64,000 nt of DNA from Alcanivorax sp. (GCA_022565695.1 JAIUME010000009.1:1-64000), one strand, 5' to 3'. Positions 28,469 through 38,698 are shown, counted from the first letter of the stretch. Numbers and translations are program-made. Notes: generated from the letters alone by a model not told the origin.

Positions 28469-29296
28469 ATGCTCGACAAACCCATCACCACGCCGACATG
28501 GCCCATGACCCCGAACCAGTGGCTGCGCGCCCCGGCGCTGCTGGCTGGCGTGGCGGATGCCGCCGCGCTTCTGGCGCCGCAATTACCCGCCCTCACCTTG
28601 CGGACTGATCATGATGCCCGGCTCGGACGGCTGTTCGAGAATCTGGTCGCAGATGCCGTGGTGGCCAGCCCGGCGCTGACACTGGTTACGCGCAATCTGG
28701 TGATCCATGACGGCGAACGCACGCTGGGCGAACTGGACATGCTGGTGCATGACACGCAGCGCGATGTACTGATGCACTGGGAGGTCACGCTGAAGTTCTA
28801 CTTCGGCATGGGCCCAGACCACTGGCCCGGCCCCGACCCACGCGACACCCTGGCAAAAAAACATGCTCGCACTCTGAACCATCAGTTACCGCTGTTGCAG
28901 CACCCGGCCACCCAGGCATTGCTTGCAGAACACGGCTGGCAGGTTACCGAGCAGCGCCTGCTCAGCCGTGGCATGCTCTGCTACGCTGCGCGCGCCGACC
29001 TTTCCTGGAAACAGATATCGCCCAAACAGGCTGCACCCGGGCACCTGCGTGGCAAGTGGTGGGATCTGCATAGCCTGCCGCTGACAGGTGAGTTCCTCCC
29101 GTTGCCGAAACAGGCCTGGCTGAATGCCTCTCTACATGCCCCTGACCTGTCAGACAATAGCGACAACTGGCTTGCTCGACCGGCCATCATTGACTATGTT
29201 CATCAACAGAACCGGGCGGTCATGGCGCTTTGGCGTCCAGAACCGGGAACGGCCCCGACACCGGGCTTCATTATTCTGCAGGGCCAGACTGTGTAG
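28469..29296 (+). CDS. DUF1853-family protein
   Basis: A 275-residue protein matching my memory of DUF1853. The features RLGRLFENL, LVTRNLVIHDGERTLGELDMLV and LMHWEVTLKFYFG, followed by GPDPRDTLAKK, form a PD-(D/E)xK-like pattern (Glu..Asp..Glu-x-x-x-Lys). The biochemical role is unknown. It is divergent from the GMC gene across a 200-base gap. The next gene starts 73 bases after its stop. Confidence 0.85.
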   Translation: MLDKPITTPTWPMTPNQWLRAPALLAGVADAAALLAPQLPALTLRTDHDARLGRLFENLVADAVVASPALTLVTRNLVIHDGERTLGELDMLVHDTQRDVLMHWEVTLKFYFGMGPDHWPGPDPRDTLAKKHARTLNHQLPLLQHPATQALLAEHGWQVTEQRLLSRGMLCYAARADLSWKQISPKQAAPGHLRGKWWDLHSLPLTGEFLPLPKQAWLNASLHAPDLSDNSDNWLARPAIIDYVHQQNRAVMALWRPEPGTAPTPGFIILQGQTV

Positions 29297-29369
29297 CGTC
29301 AGCCATCCGGCTCTGCGCACGTCTGCATTGCTGCCTGCATGCAGCTATGCGCAACGGGGACTCCAACAC

Positions 29370-30419
29370 ATGTCAGATCACACGCCGCCGCCGGCGCAAC
29401 TGGTCGCTGAAGACGGCCAGGTGCCCTTCGGCTTTTTTCCCGCCTCCGTGCCGGACATCAATGGTCGTGACTACGATTACCGCACCCCTATGGGGAATCC
29501 GGCATCGCGCCTGGCAAAACATTTTCACTACAAACAGTTTCAGTATTTTGGCGTCATCAGCGACACCCTGTTAGCCGGTTGCGCGTTTGCCCACACCGGC
29601 TGGATCGGCATTGCGTTCTTTTATGTCTTTGAACCGGCCACCGGCAAGCTGCGGGAGCACACCTGGCGCTCACCCCTGGGGCAGGCGCTGACGATGTCCT
29701 CCTCGCCGGTCAGTGGCCAGAGCGTTTTCCAGCAAGGCAAGAACCGGCTGCAGATGGGCTATGCCCGCGAGGGCGATACGCTGGTCAAGACCCTGTCCGT
29801 ATCGCTGCCGGATCTGCAGCTGGATGTGCGCATGGTGGAAGCAGCGAGCTATCAGCCCATGTCCCTGTGCACGCGCACCGGCATCAATGGCTGGGTGTAT
29901 GCCAACAAGGTCGCCGGCGTTCCCGTCACGGGCACACTCCGGCATGGCAAGGAGAAGGTTTCTGAAGGCACATGCCTTGAACAAATCGCCGCCTGCGGCC
30001 ACCATGATTTTTCTGCCGGTTACATGCGCCGCCAGACATTCTGGAACTGGGCCTGCCTGAGCGGCTACAGCGACGGCCAGCACATCGGCCTGAATCTGTC
30101 CTGCGGCGTCAATGAAACCAGTTTCACAGAAAACTGTCTGTGGCTGGACGGGCAACTGATCAAGGTGGATACCACCGCTTTCGAGTACGACCGGGACAAC
30201 CTGCTTGCCCCCTGGCGTATCCGCACTGGCGATGGCCAAGTCACATTGCAGTTCGAGCCACTGGGCAATCACCGTGAACGCATGAACCTGGGCGTGTTTG
30301 CCAGCAACTTCAATCAGCTTTTCGGTCGCTTTGAGGGCACCGTGACGCTTCAGGACGGACGCACCATCGCGATTCGTAACCTGTATGGTTTTGTCGAGGA
30401 GCAGTACGCAAAATGGTAG
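29370..30419 (+). CDS. DUF2804-family protein
   Basis: A 349-residue protein recalling DUF2804, an uncharacterised beta-rich family (KQFQYFGVISDTLLAGCAFAH early, and a C-terminal NLYGFVEEQYAKW). No signal peptide or membrane helix. ATG 29370 (MSDHTPP) is chosen because the upstream frame overlaps the DUF1853 gene. It overlaps the next gene by 7 bases, indicating translational coupling. Confidence 0.85.
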   Translation: MSDHTPPPAQLVAEDGQVPFGFFPASVPDINGRDYDYRTPMGNPASRLAKHFHYKQFQYFGVISDTLLAGCAFAHTGWIGIAFFYVFEPATGKLREHTWRSPLGQALTMSSSPVSGQSVFQQGKNRLQMGYAREGDTLVKTLSVSLPDLQLDVRMVEAASYQPMSLCTRTGINGWVYANKVAGVPVTGTLRHGKEKVSEGTCLEQIAACGHHDFSAGYMRRQTFWNWACLSGYSDGQHIGLNLSCGVNETSFTENCLWLDGQLIKVDTTAFEYDRDNLLAPWRIRTGDGQVTLQFEPLGNHRERMNLGVFASNFNQLFGRFEGTVTLQDGRTIAIRNLYGFVEEQYAKW

Positions 30420-30940
30420 AAAAAAAGGATTTCCAGGTAGAGAACATGCGCGACAAGTTTCGCCTCGGCGTGATCTGGGTGGTGCAGTACTGGCGCGAGC
30501 TGTTCAACTTCCGCTTCGACAAATACATGATTATCCAGGTGATCCCGGGCGTTTACGGGCTGGCACTGGTGGCGATTGGCGTGGGCCTGATCTATCTGTC
30601 CGTGGAGGCGTTCTTCCAGTCCACCTGGCGTGGCGTCTTCTATTTCTTCTTCGCGGCGCCCCTGACGTTTCTGGTGCTGGCCTCGGTACTGCGGGCGCTA
30701 CTGGAATTCTACATGGTGGTATTCCGGATCTCGGAGCATGTGGACGATCTGGTGGGCATTCGTGACACCGTGGACCGGCTTTCCGGCATCAGCGATTCCG
30801 TTAACGAGGTTGCCGCGCTGACCCGCCGCATTCCGTTCTGGAAAGCCATGACCGGCACGCGGCAGGGCCGGGTCAAGGTGCCCGAGTCCGCGCGCCGCAA
30901 ACCGACGCCGGGCAAACCCGGCAACGATGGCGACACCTGA
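30413..30940 (+). CDS. DUF4282-like membrane protein
   Basis: A 175-residue protein. The soluble N-terminus (RFDKYMIIQVIPGVYGL) leads into two membrane helices at about 47-67 and 75-98, then a cytosolic tail with an amphipathic helix and a Lys/Pro-rich end. The pattern fits DUF4282. Coupled to the DUF2804 gene by overlap. It is end-to-end with the convergent acetyl-CoA hydrolase gene (stops adjacent at 30940/30941). Confidence 0.8.
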   Translation: MVEKKDFQVENMRDKFRLGVIWVVQYWRELFNFRFDKYMIIQVIPGVYGLALVAIGVGLIYLSVEAFFQSTWRGVFYFFFAAPLTFLVLASVLRALLEFYMVVFRISEHVDDLVGIRDTVDRLSGISDSVNEVAALTRRIPFWKAMTGTRQGRVKVPESARRKPTPGKPGNDGDT

Positions 30941-33097
30941 TTAACCGTCAATCACCTGAGCGAGGGCCGCAGTGACCAGACGCCGCTGCAGGCGCTCGCG
31001 CAATGTGCGGGTTTTCGCCAGCTGCATGCGCTCCAGATAAGGCATGTAGCGGCTGTCATCCGTATCACCGCGAATCACCTCCCGGCCCAGCTCCAGGTAG
31101 GATTTCTGCCCTGCCTTTTCCTTCAGCCAACCCAGTGCGCTGAGCAACACCTGCTCGGTCTCGTCGAAGTCCGACCCCAGGGGGAAGCGCGGGAACGCCT
31201 TGTCCTGGTCCAGCCGGGCGGCTTTCTCGGCGAGCTTGTCCGGGGTGTTGTACCGGAATGGCTCCGGCACGCGGTAGTCCGCGCTGATCTTGCCCGCACT
31301 GACCGCCTGCTCCAGTAGCTGATCCTGAAAGCGGCTGTCGCTGATATTGAGCATGGCCGCCACCACCTCGGCATCATTTCTGCCACGCAGGTCCGCAATG
31401 CCGTACTCGGTGACAAAGATATCCCGCAGGTGCCGGGGAATGGTGTTGTGGCCGTAGGCAAACACGATATTGGACGCCGCCTCGCCGCCGCGCTCGCGCC
31501 AGGCCCGCAGCATCAGAATACTGCGCGCGCCTTCGAGCTCATGGGCCTGGCAGACAAAATTGTACTGGCCGCCGACGCCGGACAGTACGCGACCATCCTC
31601 CAGCTGATCCGACACAGCGGCGCCCAGCAGTGTGGCCTGGAATGCGGTATTGACGAAGCGCGCCTGGCTGCGCTGCTGCCGTTTCAGCGGCTCATCACCA
31701 TACAGCTGGTTGATAAAGCTGATCCGCGTCATGTTGATCGAGGCCGCCAGCGCCGGCGGCAGCGTGCGCAGGCGCTCATAGAAGGCCGCCGGGCCGAGGA
31801 AGAAGCCGCCATGCATGATGACGCCACCGCGCAAGGGCCCGCGCAGTTGCGGCGCCAGCGCGGCGCGGGTGTCGTCGTCCAGCAGATCGTTGGCCAGCGC
31901 CACCTTGCCCTGCACCAGCTGATCATGCTCCAGACGCAGGTCATCCGGCAGGAAGCCGAAGCGCTGCAACCAGTGCAGATCGGCCTTGTCCGGATGACGG
32001 TGAATGACACCGGCGTCGCAGAGCACATCCAGGCTGGCCAGGCTCGCCTCGGGGCGCAGCGCCTTGCTGTTGAGCAGCGCCTGCAAGGTTTCATCGGCAA
32101 ACACCGGGCGCCGGATGACACCGCCGTCCACCAGGGACATCAGCCCGTGGGTGAACATTTCGCTGCACCCGTAGAGGCCATCCTCAAAGCGATTCAGGCC
32201 GCCTTCCCGGTCGATCAATGCGGCAAAGCGGTCGCAGCCAAAAGCCCGCGTTGCCGACTGATAGAAACTGTTGTCCCGTTCGCGCAGCAAGGTGTGGTGC
32301 ACCAGCGCATCGCCGAGGGCACCGATGCCGATCTGCAGCAGGCCGCCGTCGCGAATCAGCGTACTGGTGTGCAGCCCGACCAAATGATCCTGCCGGCTGA
32401 CCGGCATGTTCGGTGTGCTGAACAGGCGCGTCTGCGCCGCCTCGTCATCAATGATCATGTCGAACAGCGTCTCGTCCACCACCGCATCGCCGCCCATGAA
32501 CGGCAATTCATGGTGCACCTGCGCCAGGGCCAGAATAACTTCCCCCGCCGCACGGCGCGCTTCCAGCAACGGCATCAGATCCAGCGACACCTCGGGATTG
32601 CAGGCCAGACTGAGCTGGCCCGGCGCGTCATCACTGACCGCCACCATCTGCGCCGCGACGTTAACGCCAGCAGCGTTGAGATCCCGGGCTACGTGGGTGT
32701 AATTGCTGCTGATGTAATGACGCTGAGCGTTGTCGTTGCCAAGCTGGCTGCCCGGCTGAAAGAAGAATTCCTGCACGGTGACATTCGGCGGTAATTTGCC
32801 ACGGCGCTGATCCTGCAGATAGTCCAGCTCTTCGTAGTCACCGAATACGCGATCTGCAAACGGCTTCAGAAAGCGCTTCTCCAGATCGCTCCCCGCCGCC
32901 GGGCGCCCCAGCGACAGGGCGGTGAAGATGCTCAGGCGCACGGCCTTGTCGCGTACGGCGCGCTGATAGAGCGCGTTAACAAACCGGTTCGGCTTGCCCA
33001 GCCCCAACGGCAACCCCAGACGGATATCGCCGCCGGTACGTCGCACCACCTCGTCAACAGCCTGCTCCACGGATGTCATTCGCTGTCCTGCCCGCAT
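30941..33097 (-). CDS. Acetyl-CoA hydrolase/transferase family protein
   Basis: A 718-residue protein of the CoA-transferase class that includes acetyl-CoA hydrolases and 4-hydroxybutyrate or succinyl-CoA:acetate CoA transferases. The C-terminal domain shows LSGVGGQYNFV, HNTIPRHLRDIFVTEYGIADLRG. It is longer than typical 430-500-residue members because of an extended middle section (about 230-480). The start at 33097 follows GGGAGAG. ATG 33079 with AGGA is an alternative. Likely role: acyl/acetyl-CoA balance during lipid use (inference). Confidence 0.85.
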   Translation of the reverse strand: MRAGQRMTSVEQAVDEVVRRTGGDIRLGLPLGLGKPNRFVNALYQRAVRDKAVRLSIFTALSLGRPAAGSDLEKRFLKPFADRVFGDYEELDYLQDQRRGKLPPNVTVQEFFFQPGSQLGNDNAQRHYISSNYTHVARDLNAAGVNVAAQMVAVSDDAPGQLSLACNPEVSLDLMPLLEARRAAGEVILALAQVHHELPFMGGDAVVDETLFDMIIDDEAAQTRLFSTPNMPVSRQDHLVGLHTSTLIRDGGLLQIGIGALGDALVHHTLLRERDNSFYQSATRAFGCDRFAALIDREGGLNRFEDGLYGCSEMFTHGLMSLVDGGVIRRPVFADETLQALLNSKALRPEASLASLDVLCDAGVIHRHPDKADLHWLQRFGFLPDDLRLEHDQLVQGKVALANDLLDDDTRAALAPQLRGPLRGGVIMHGGFFLGPAAFYERLRTLPPALAASINMTRISFINQLYGDEPLKRQQRSQARFVNTAFQATLLGAAVSDQLEDGRVLSGVGGQYNFVCQAHELEGARSILMLRAWRERGGEAASNIVFAYGHNTIPRHLRDIFVTEYGIADLRGRNDAEVVAAMLNISDSRFQDQLLEQAVSAGKISADYRVPEPFRYNTPDKLAEKAARLDQDKAFPRFPLGSDFDETEQVLLSALGWLKEKAGQKSYLELGREVIRGDTDDSRYMPYLERMQLAKTRTLRERLQRRLVTAALAQVIDG

Positions 33098-33244
33098 CAA
33101 TCTCTCCCTGCTGTACCCATTTTCTGATTCAGACCATGCAACAGGACCGCACGCCGCGCAATATGACTCATGCAAAACATGCAAAATCTGTGTTCTTATG
33201 GCACTCACCACCATGATGTGCTCACACAGGATTCACAGAAAAAC

Positions 33245-34585
33245 ATGACAAACACCCGCCCTCCCATCAGCCGCCGCCCTTCCATCCCGCGCCTTGCTGC
33301 GCGATTGACCGGCTTTGTGCGCGGCAAACTCTGGGCGCAGGTGCTGGTGGCCATGGTGCTGGGCACCGGCACCGGGCTGCTGCTCGGCCCGACCGGCAAC
33401 CTGGTCAGCCCGGAAGCAGCACTGCTGATCGGCAACTGGCTGGCGCTGCCGGGTTATGTGTTTCTGTCACTGGTGCAGATGATCGTCATTCCCCTGGTGA
33501 TCGCCTCCATCATTCTCGGCATGACCAGCTCGGATGACATGCAATCCCTGCGCAGCCTCGGGCTGCGCACCGGCCTGTTTTTTCTGTTCAGCACCCTCGC
33601 CGCCGTGATGATCGGGCTGGTCACCGTGCTGTTGATACGCCCCGGCCAATATCTCAGCGGCGGCAGCCTGCCAGATGCCGGGCCCGTGGCAGAAAGCAGC
33701 CGGCCCTCGCTGATGGATCTGCCCCACCAGCTGGCCGGGATCATTCCCACCAACCCGCTGCAGGCCAGTGTCGAGCAGAACATGCTGCAAGTGGTGGTGT
33801 TCGCCATTCTGGCCGGCGTGGCGCTGGCGACACTGTCCCGGGACCAGCGCCGGCCACTGCTGGACCTGCTTGGTGCGGTGCAGGAGCTCAGCATGGTGGT
33901 GGTGCGCTGGGCCATGTATCTGGTGCCGTTTGCCGTATTCGGCCTGATGGCCCAGCTGACCACGCGCATGGGCATCGACGCCCTGCTCGGCCTGGGGGTG
34001 TATGTCCTGACGGTGATTCTGGCGCTGCTGGTGATGATGGTGGTGTATCTGGTGTTGTATCGCCTGCTCAGAGGCGCATCGCCACTCGCCTTTTTACGCC
34101 AGGCGCGGGATGTCATGTTGCTGGCGTTCTCCACCTCCAGTTCGGCGGCGGTTATGCCGCTGACCATCCAGACGGCAGAAACCCGGCTCGGCGTGCGCTC
34201 GGAAGTGGCGCGCTTCGTCATCCCCCTGGGTACCACCATCAATATGGCCGGCACGGCGCTGTATCAGGTCATTGCCACGGTATTCCTGGCGCAGGTCTTC
34301 CAGGTGGATATCGGTCTCTCGGGCCTGATGCTGGTGGTGGTGCTGGCCGTGGGCGCCTCAATAGGCTCGCCGGGCACACCGGGCATCGGCATCATCATCC
34401 TGGCCATGCTGTTGGGCAGCGTGGGCATTCCGGCGGCGGGTATCGCGCTGATCATCGGTGTCGACCGGATTCTGGATATGTGCCGCACCACCCTCAATGT
34501 CACCGGCGATCTGGTAGCCAGTTGCATCATTGATGGCAGACAAACTTTTGCTAGCGAACAGCCACCCACAAAAAAAGCCCCGTAA
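33245..34585 (+). CDS. Dicarboxylate/amino acid:cation symporter (DAACS family)
   Basis: A 446-residue inner-membrane symporter like GltP/DctA. The hydrophobic helices are clear. The serine-rich hairpin reads AFSTSSSAAVMPL, the transport motif NMAGTALYQ replaces the usual NMDGT, and the second hairpin reads GSPGTPGIGI. The loss of Asp/Thr residues in the last motif suggests a substrate other than glutamate. ATG 33245 is chosen just before MTNTRPPIS. The stop codon TAA lies inside the loop of the following terminator. Confidence 0.92.
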   Translation: MTNTRPPISRRPSIPRLAARLTGFVRGKLWAQVLVAMVLGTGTGLLLGPTGNLVSPEAALLIGNWLALPGYVFLSLVQMIVIPLVIASIILGMTSSDDMQSLRSLGLRTGLFFLFSTLAAVMIGLVTVLLIRPGQYLSGGSLPDAGPVAESSRPSLMDLPHQLAGIIPTNPLQASVEQNMLQVVVFAILAGVALATLSRDQRRPLLDLLGAVQELSMVVVRWAMYLVPFAVFGLMAQLTTRMGIDALLGLGVYVLTVILALLVMMVVYLVLYRLLRGASPLAFLRQARDVMLLAFSTSSSAAVMPLTIQTAETRLGVRSEVARFVIPLGTTINMAGTALYQVIATVFLAQVFQVDIGLSGLMLVVVLAVGASIGSPGTPGIGIIILAMLLGSVGIPAAGIALIIGVDRILDMCRTTLNVTGDLVASCIIDGRQTFASEQPPTKKAP

Positions 34586-34595
34586 GGGGCTTTTT
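34571..34595. terminator. Bidirectional rho-independent terminator overlapping a stop codon
   Basis: AAAAGCCCC-GTAA-GGGGCTTTT hairpin with T-runs on both strands, serving the symporter (plus) and the SCP2 gene (minus). The symporter TAA is the last three bases of the loop. Confidence 0.92.
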
Positions 34596-34654
34596 CGGGG
34601 AATGAACGTCCGGCGCGAACACCGGAGCGGTCATCCTTTTCAGGCGGCCTTGCT

Positions 34655-35041
34655 TCAGGCAGTGATTTCCTGAATTTTCTTCATCAGCTCGACTTGCGCA
34701 CCGGTAGGCTGTGCAGTCTGCAGCGCCATCAGTTTGCTCATGTCGCCTTCAACGCGGATCTGGCCGCTCATGAAGCCCTGCATGCCAGCAGACTGGTCGC
34801 CTTCGATGAAGATGCGCTTGGCCAGGTCAGCAGGCAGGATCATGGTGGTCGGTGCGTCGGCGTGGTGGCCTTGCTCCAGCATGCCGCCAACCAGCGCCAT
34901 TTGCTTCTCGCCACCGTCGGTGCCGATGGTGATGTTGATCACCAGATCAGCCAGTGCGGCCGGGGCTTCGATGTCACCGGCTGCAGCGCGCAGCTCTTCT
35001 ACTTTGGCAAACCACTCGTCAGACAGAAATTCGCAGCTCAT
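34655..35041 (-). CDS. SCP2 sterol-binding domain protein
   Basis: A 128-residue single-domain protein of the SCP2 fold, which binds lipids or acyl-CoAs. Characteristic segments are LVINITIGTDGG, TTMILPADLAKRIFIEGD and a GFMSGQIRVEGDMSKLMAL tail. AAGGAG stands before ATG 35041. It may carry acyl intermediates in this lipid-rich neighbourhood. Confidence 0.92.
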   Translation of the reverse strand: MSCEFLSDEWFAKVEELRAAAGDIEAPAALADLVINITIGTDGGEKQMALVGGMLEQGHHADAPTTMILPADLAKRIFIEGDQSAGMQGFMSGQIRVEGDMSKLMALQTAQPTGAQVELMKKIQEITA

Positions 35042-35195
35042 CACTTTCTCCTTGGTGTTTGAGGGCGCTTCGACACCCGGTGTGTGTCCAGGTTTCCGAG
35101 CGCCCATTCAAACGCTCGTTCGAAACATTCCCGTACCATATAGAACCCCGGGGGCGGAGGCAATAGCCCCCGCGCCAGCCTCTGGACAGGGATGA

Positions 35196-36080
35196 TCAAT
35201 AGAGATAGTTGAACATCCGCCGGCGATACTCGCTGGCCAGGGGATCGCCCTTGGGCAGGCATTCGAAGATCTTGAGCAGACCGGCGCGGGCGATGCCGTC
35301 CCGGTAACCGGGGTGGTCACGTAACAGACGCAACAAGGCCTCGAGACCGTCACGGAACTGCCCTGCGGCGGCGGCCTGCAAGCCGTAGGTGTACAGATCT
35401 TCAGGGGTCGCATCCGCGGCCATCCTGGCAGCCAGTTCGGTCAGGCTGGCAGGCGCCGCATCTGCAAACTCCTCCAGCAGGGCAAAACGCGCCCGGAAGG
35501 GCCGCAATGCTTCCACGTCTTCCGCCACCTCGGCGAGTGCCGACTCGGCATCGCTGCGGCGGCCTTCGGCCAGCAGGTATTCCACCAGCACGGCCCGCAA
35601 GGCATGCAGATCCGGCTCCTGGGCCAGGGCCTGGCGCAGGGCCTGTTCGGCTTCGGCACCGTGCCCGGCGGCAATGGCCTCACGGATGCGTTCGGCAAAC
35701 GCCTCCTGTTGGGTATCTTCGTCCTGGCCTTCAGCAAGCACCGGTGCAAGCCACTGGCGCAGTGCGGCTTCGGTCTGCAAACCACTGAGCTCCGACACCA
35801 GCCGCCCCTGAAACACCAGCTTCAGCGTCGGCAGGCTGCGGACGCCGAACTGCGCGGCGATGGCCTGCTGCTCATCCGCATTCACTTTCGCCAGAATCAC
35901 GCCGCCAGCCTGTTCTGCCACGATTTTTTCCAGCACCGGTGCCATCTGCTGGCACGGCTGACACCAGGGCGCCCAGAAGTCGATGATGACCGGTTGCTGC
36001 TGGGAGCGCTCAAGCAGCGCGGCCAGATTCTGTTCGGTGACGTCAATGGTGTAGGTATTGCTTTGCTGTCCTGCTTGCAC
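35196..36080 (-). CDS. CnoX/YbbN-type thioredoxin-TPR co-chaperone
   Basis: A 294-residue protein. The N-terminal thioredoxin domain has the active site WCQPC and VRSLPTLKLVFQG. It is followed by a TPR-like helical region (about 120-290), as in YbbN/CnoX, a chaperone-redox protein working with GroEL and DnaK. A GTG at 36080 has AGGAG 8 bases upstream and yields the family-like start. ATG 36119 with AAGAGG is the alternative. Confidence 0.92.
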   Translation of the reverse strand: MQAGQQSNTYTIDVTEQNLAALLERSQQQPVIIDFWAPWCQPCQQMAPVLEKIVAEQAGGVILAKVNADEQQAIAAQFGVRSLPTLKLVFQGRLVSELSGLQTEAALRQWLAPVLAEGQDEDTQQEAFAERIREAIAAGHGAEAEQALRQALAQEPDLHALRAVLVEYLLAEGRRSDAESALAEVAEDVEALRPFRARFALLEEFADAAPASLTELAARMAADATPEDLYTYGLQAAAAGQFRDGLEALLRLLRDHPGYRDGIARAGLLKIFECLPKGDPLASEYRRRMFNYLY

Positions 36081-36241
36081 GGCACAGTCTCCTCTTGCGG
36101 TGCGCTGATTGTACGCCATGCAGCGGCCTCTTCGCACCGCGACTGACAGGTCGCAGACAACCCCGGGCTTTTACGCCTTTTTCATACAATCCCTGAGTGC
36201 CTGCGCTAGTATGGGAGGGTTCACGTGTCCTGGAGACCGTT

Positions 36242-38698
36242 ATGAATCTGCTCATATCCGTACTACTTCTTCTTGTTCTGCTGGCTGTGTTGCTCTACCG
36301 CGAGGTATCCCTGCGCGGCGGCTCCATCGCCATGGCGGTTGCCTGGATCCTGCTCGGCTTTTTCTCACCCGCGCTGATCCACCCGCTGCTGGTTATCCCC
36401 TTCGTGCTGGTACTGGTGGTATTGAATGTGGCACCGCTGCGCATGGCGATCATCAGCAAGCCGGTCTATGGCCTGCTCGCAAAGACCATGCCGAGCATGA
36501 GTGATACCGAGCGCGAAGCGCTTGAGGCAGGCAGCACCTGGTGGGAAAAGGATCTGTTCTGCGGCAAGCCCGACTGGCAGACCTTCAGCAACATCAGCAT
36601 GCCGACGCTGACGGCCGATGAGCAATCGTTCCTTGATAACGAGGTGCAGGAACTCTGCGCCATGCTGGATGAGTGGGAAATTCACCACCACCTCAAGGAT
36701 CTGCCCGAGGATGTCTGGCAGTACCTGCGCGACAAGCGCTTTTTCGGTCTGATCATTCCGAAAGAATATGGCGGCCTTGAATTCAGCCCTTACGCGCAAA
36801 GCCGGGTAATGAGCAAAATCGCCACCCGCTCCATCACCACCGCCGTGACCGCCATGGTGCCCAACTCACTGGGCCCGGGCGAGTTGCTGATGAAGTACGG
36901 CACGGACGAACAGAAAACGCGCTGGCTGCCGGGCCTGGCGGACGGCACCGAGCTGCCCTGCTTCGGCCTCACCGGCCCGGAAGCGGGCTCGGATGCGGGC
37001 TCCATTCCCGACTCGGGGATCGTCTGCGAGGGCGAGCACGACGGCAAGACCGTGCTCGGGCTGCGCCTGAACTTTTCCAAACGCTGGATCACCCTGGCAC
37101 CGGTGGCCACGGTCGTCGGGCTGGCCTTCAAGCTGTATGACCCCGACGGCTTGATGGGCGACAAGACAAAAACCGATTACGGCATTACCTGTGCCCTGAT
37201 TCCAGCCGATCACCCGGGCATCCAGATCGGTCGGCGCCACTATCCCGGCTCACCCTTCATGAACGGCCCCATCATGGGCGAGGATGTGTTCATCCCGCTG
37301 GACTGGATCATCGGTGGCCAGGACATGGCCGGCAAAGGCTGGCGCATGCTGATCGAATGCCTGGGCGCAGGCCGCGGTATTTCCCTGCCGGCGCTGGCAA
37401 CCGCCAGTGGCGAGATGGGCTACCGCATGATCGGTGCTTTCTCGCGCATTCGCCGCCAGTTCAATATCGAAATCGGCAAGTTCGAGGGCGTGCAGGAAGC
37501 CACGGCAGAAATCGCCGGGCTGGCCTACACGCTGGAATCCCAGCGCCATCTGGTCACCAAGGGGCTGGAAGACGGCATCCCGGCGGTGATGACGGCCATG
37601 GCCAAGTACCACGCCACGGAAATGATGCGCACCCTGATCAATCACGGCATGGATGTCGGCGGCGGGCGTGCCATCCAGCTGGGGCCACGTAACTTTATGG
37701 CCCTGCCCTATCAGTCGATCCCCATCGCCATCACGGTGGAGGGGGCGAATATCCTGACCCGTTCGCTGATGATCTTCGGCCAGGGCGCCATGCGCTGCCA
37801 CCCGTATCTGTTTGACGAGTTGCAGACGCTGACGGCGGAAGACAAGGACGAAGGGCTGCAGCAATTCGACCCGTTGTTCTTCAAACATGCGGGCTACACG
37901 CTCAGCCGTGGGGTACGCATGGGGCTGCTGGGCATCACCGGCGCACGCTTCTCTGCAGTGCCAGACAGCGCCAGCGATTTCAGCCGCCCCTGGTTCCGTT
38001 TGCTGAACCGCTTCAGTGCCACCCTGGCCGTCACCTCCGACGTGGCCCTGGCCGTGTTGGGTGGCGATCTCAAGCGGCGTGAGCTGTTGTCTGCGCGGTT
38101 GGGCGATTGCCACAGCCAGTTGCTGCTGGCATCGAGCATTCTGATGTATCACGCGGCGCAGCCCAGTGATCGCGCTCAGGATGCCCACGCACAGTATGCG
38201 CTGACGCGGGCGTTCCACGCGGCGGAAGAAGCGCTGTTCGATTTCTATCGCAACTTCCCGGCACGGTTCATATCCCGGCTGATCCAGGCCGTGGCCTTCC
38301 CCACTGGCCGCGTCGTGGCACCGCCCTCGGATGACCTGATCCGCGAGCTGGGCGACATGATCATGGAGCCCACCAGCGTGCGGGAAATCTTCGGCAGCTA
38401 CACCTACATTTCCGAAGATCCCAAGGACAGCACGGGCCGCGTGGAAATGACCTATCGCAAGCTGCTGGAAGTGGATGACGCCTGGCAGGCGTTTCTCAAG
38501 GCGGACAGCAAAGGCAAGCTGGCCGGCGACAACCTGGATGACAAGCTGGCGTCAGCGGCGTCTCAAGGTGTCATCCGCGAACAGGATATCACCGGCCTCC
38601 GCGAATACGATGCCATGCGTTATGACTGCCTGCTGACCGATGCGTTCGAGCCTGAGTATTTCCGTACCGAGGCGAAGAAGAAGGACGAGGCCGCCTGA
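36242..38698 (+). CDS. fadE: Acyl-CoA dehydrogenase FadE
   Basis: An 818-residue enzyme, close to E. coli FadE (814). Two N-terminal membrane helices (about 2-22 and 30-62) precede the dehydrogenase core with FGLTGPEAGSDAGSIPD, LNFSKRWITLAP and GVQEATAEIAGLAYTLESQR. A C-terminal domain of ~280 residues is typical of the FadE class. It catalyses the first step of fatty-acid beta-oxidation at the inner membrane. GGAG lies 7 bases before ATG 36242. It ends at a strong terminator. Confidence 0.96.
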   Translation: MNLLISVLLLLVLLAVLLYREVSLRGGSIAMAVAWILLGFFSPALIHPLLVIPFVLVLVVLNVAPLRMAIISKPVYGLLAKTMPSMSDTEREALEAGSTWWEKDLFCGKPDWQTFSNISMPTLTADEQSFLDNEVQELCAMLDEWEIHHHLKDLPEDVWQYLRDKRFFGLIIPKEYGGLEFSPYAQSRVMSKIATRSITTAVTAMVPNSLGPGELLMKYGTDEQKTRWLPGLADGTELPCFGLTGPEAGSDAGSIPDSGIVCEGEHDGKTVLGLRLNFSKRWITLAPVATVVGLAFKLYDPDGLMGDKTKTDYGITCALIPADHPGIQIGRRHYPGSPFMNGPIMGEDVFIPLDWIIGGQDMAGKGWRMLIECLGAGRGISLPALATASGEMGYRMIGAFSRIRRQFNIEIGKFEGVQEATAEIAGLAYTLESQRHLVTKGLEDGIPAVMTAMAKYHATEMMRTLINHGMDVGGGRAIQLGPRNFMALPYQSIPIAITVEGANILTRSLMIFGQGAMRCHPYLFDELQTLTAEDKDEGLQQFDPLFFKHAGYTLSRGVRMGLLGITGARFSAVPDSASDFSRPWFRLLNRFSATLAVTSDVALAVLGGDLKRRELLSARLGDCHSQLLLASSILMYHAAQPSDRAQDAHAQYALTRAFHAAEEALFDFYRNFPARFISRLIQAVAFPTGRVVAPPSDDLIRELGDMIMEPTSVREIFGSYTYISEDPKDSTGRVEMTYRKLLEVDDAWQAFLKADSKGKLAGDNLDDKLASAASQGVIREQDITGLREYDAMRYDCLLTDAFEPEYFRTEAKKKDEAA

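Noticed and set aside
35109-35122. PsrA-like sequence CAAAC-N4-GTTCG upstream of the SCP2 gene
   Set aside because: One half-site deviates from the consensus GTTTG and the region has several GTTCGAA-like motifs. Too weak to call.
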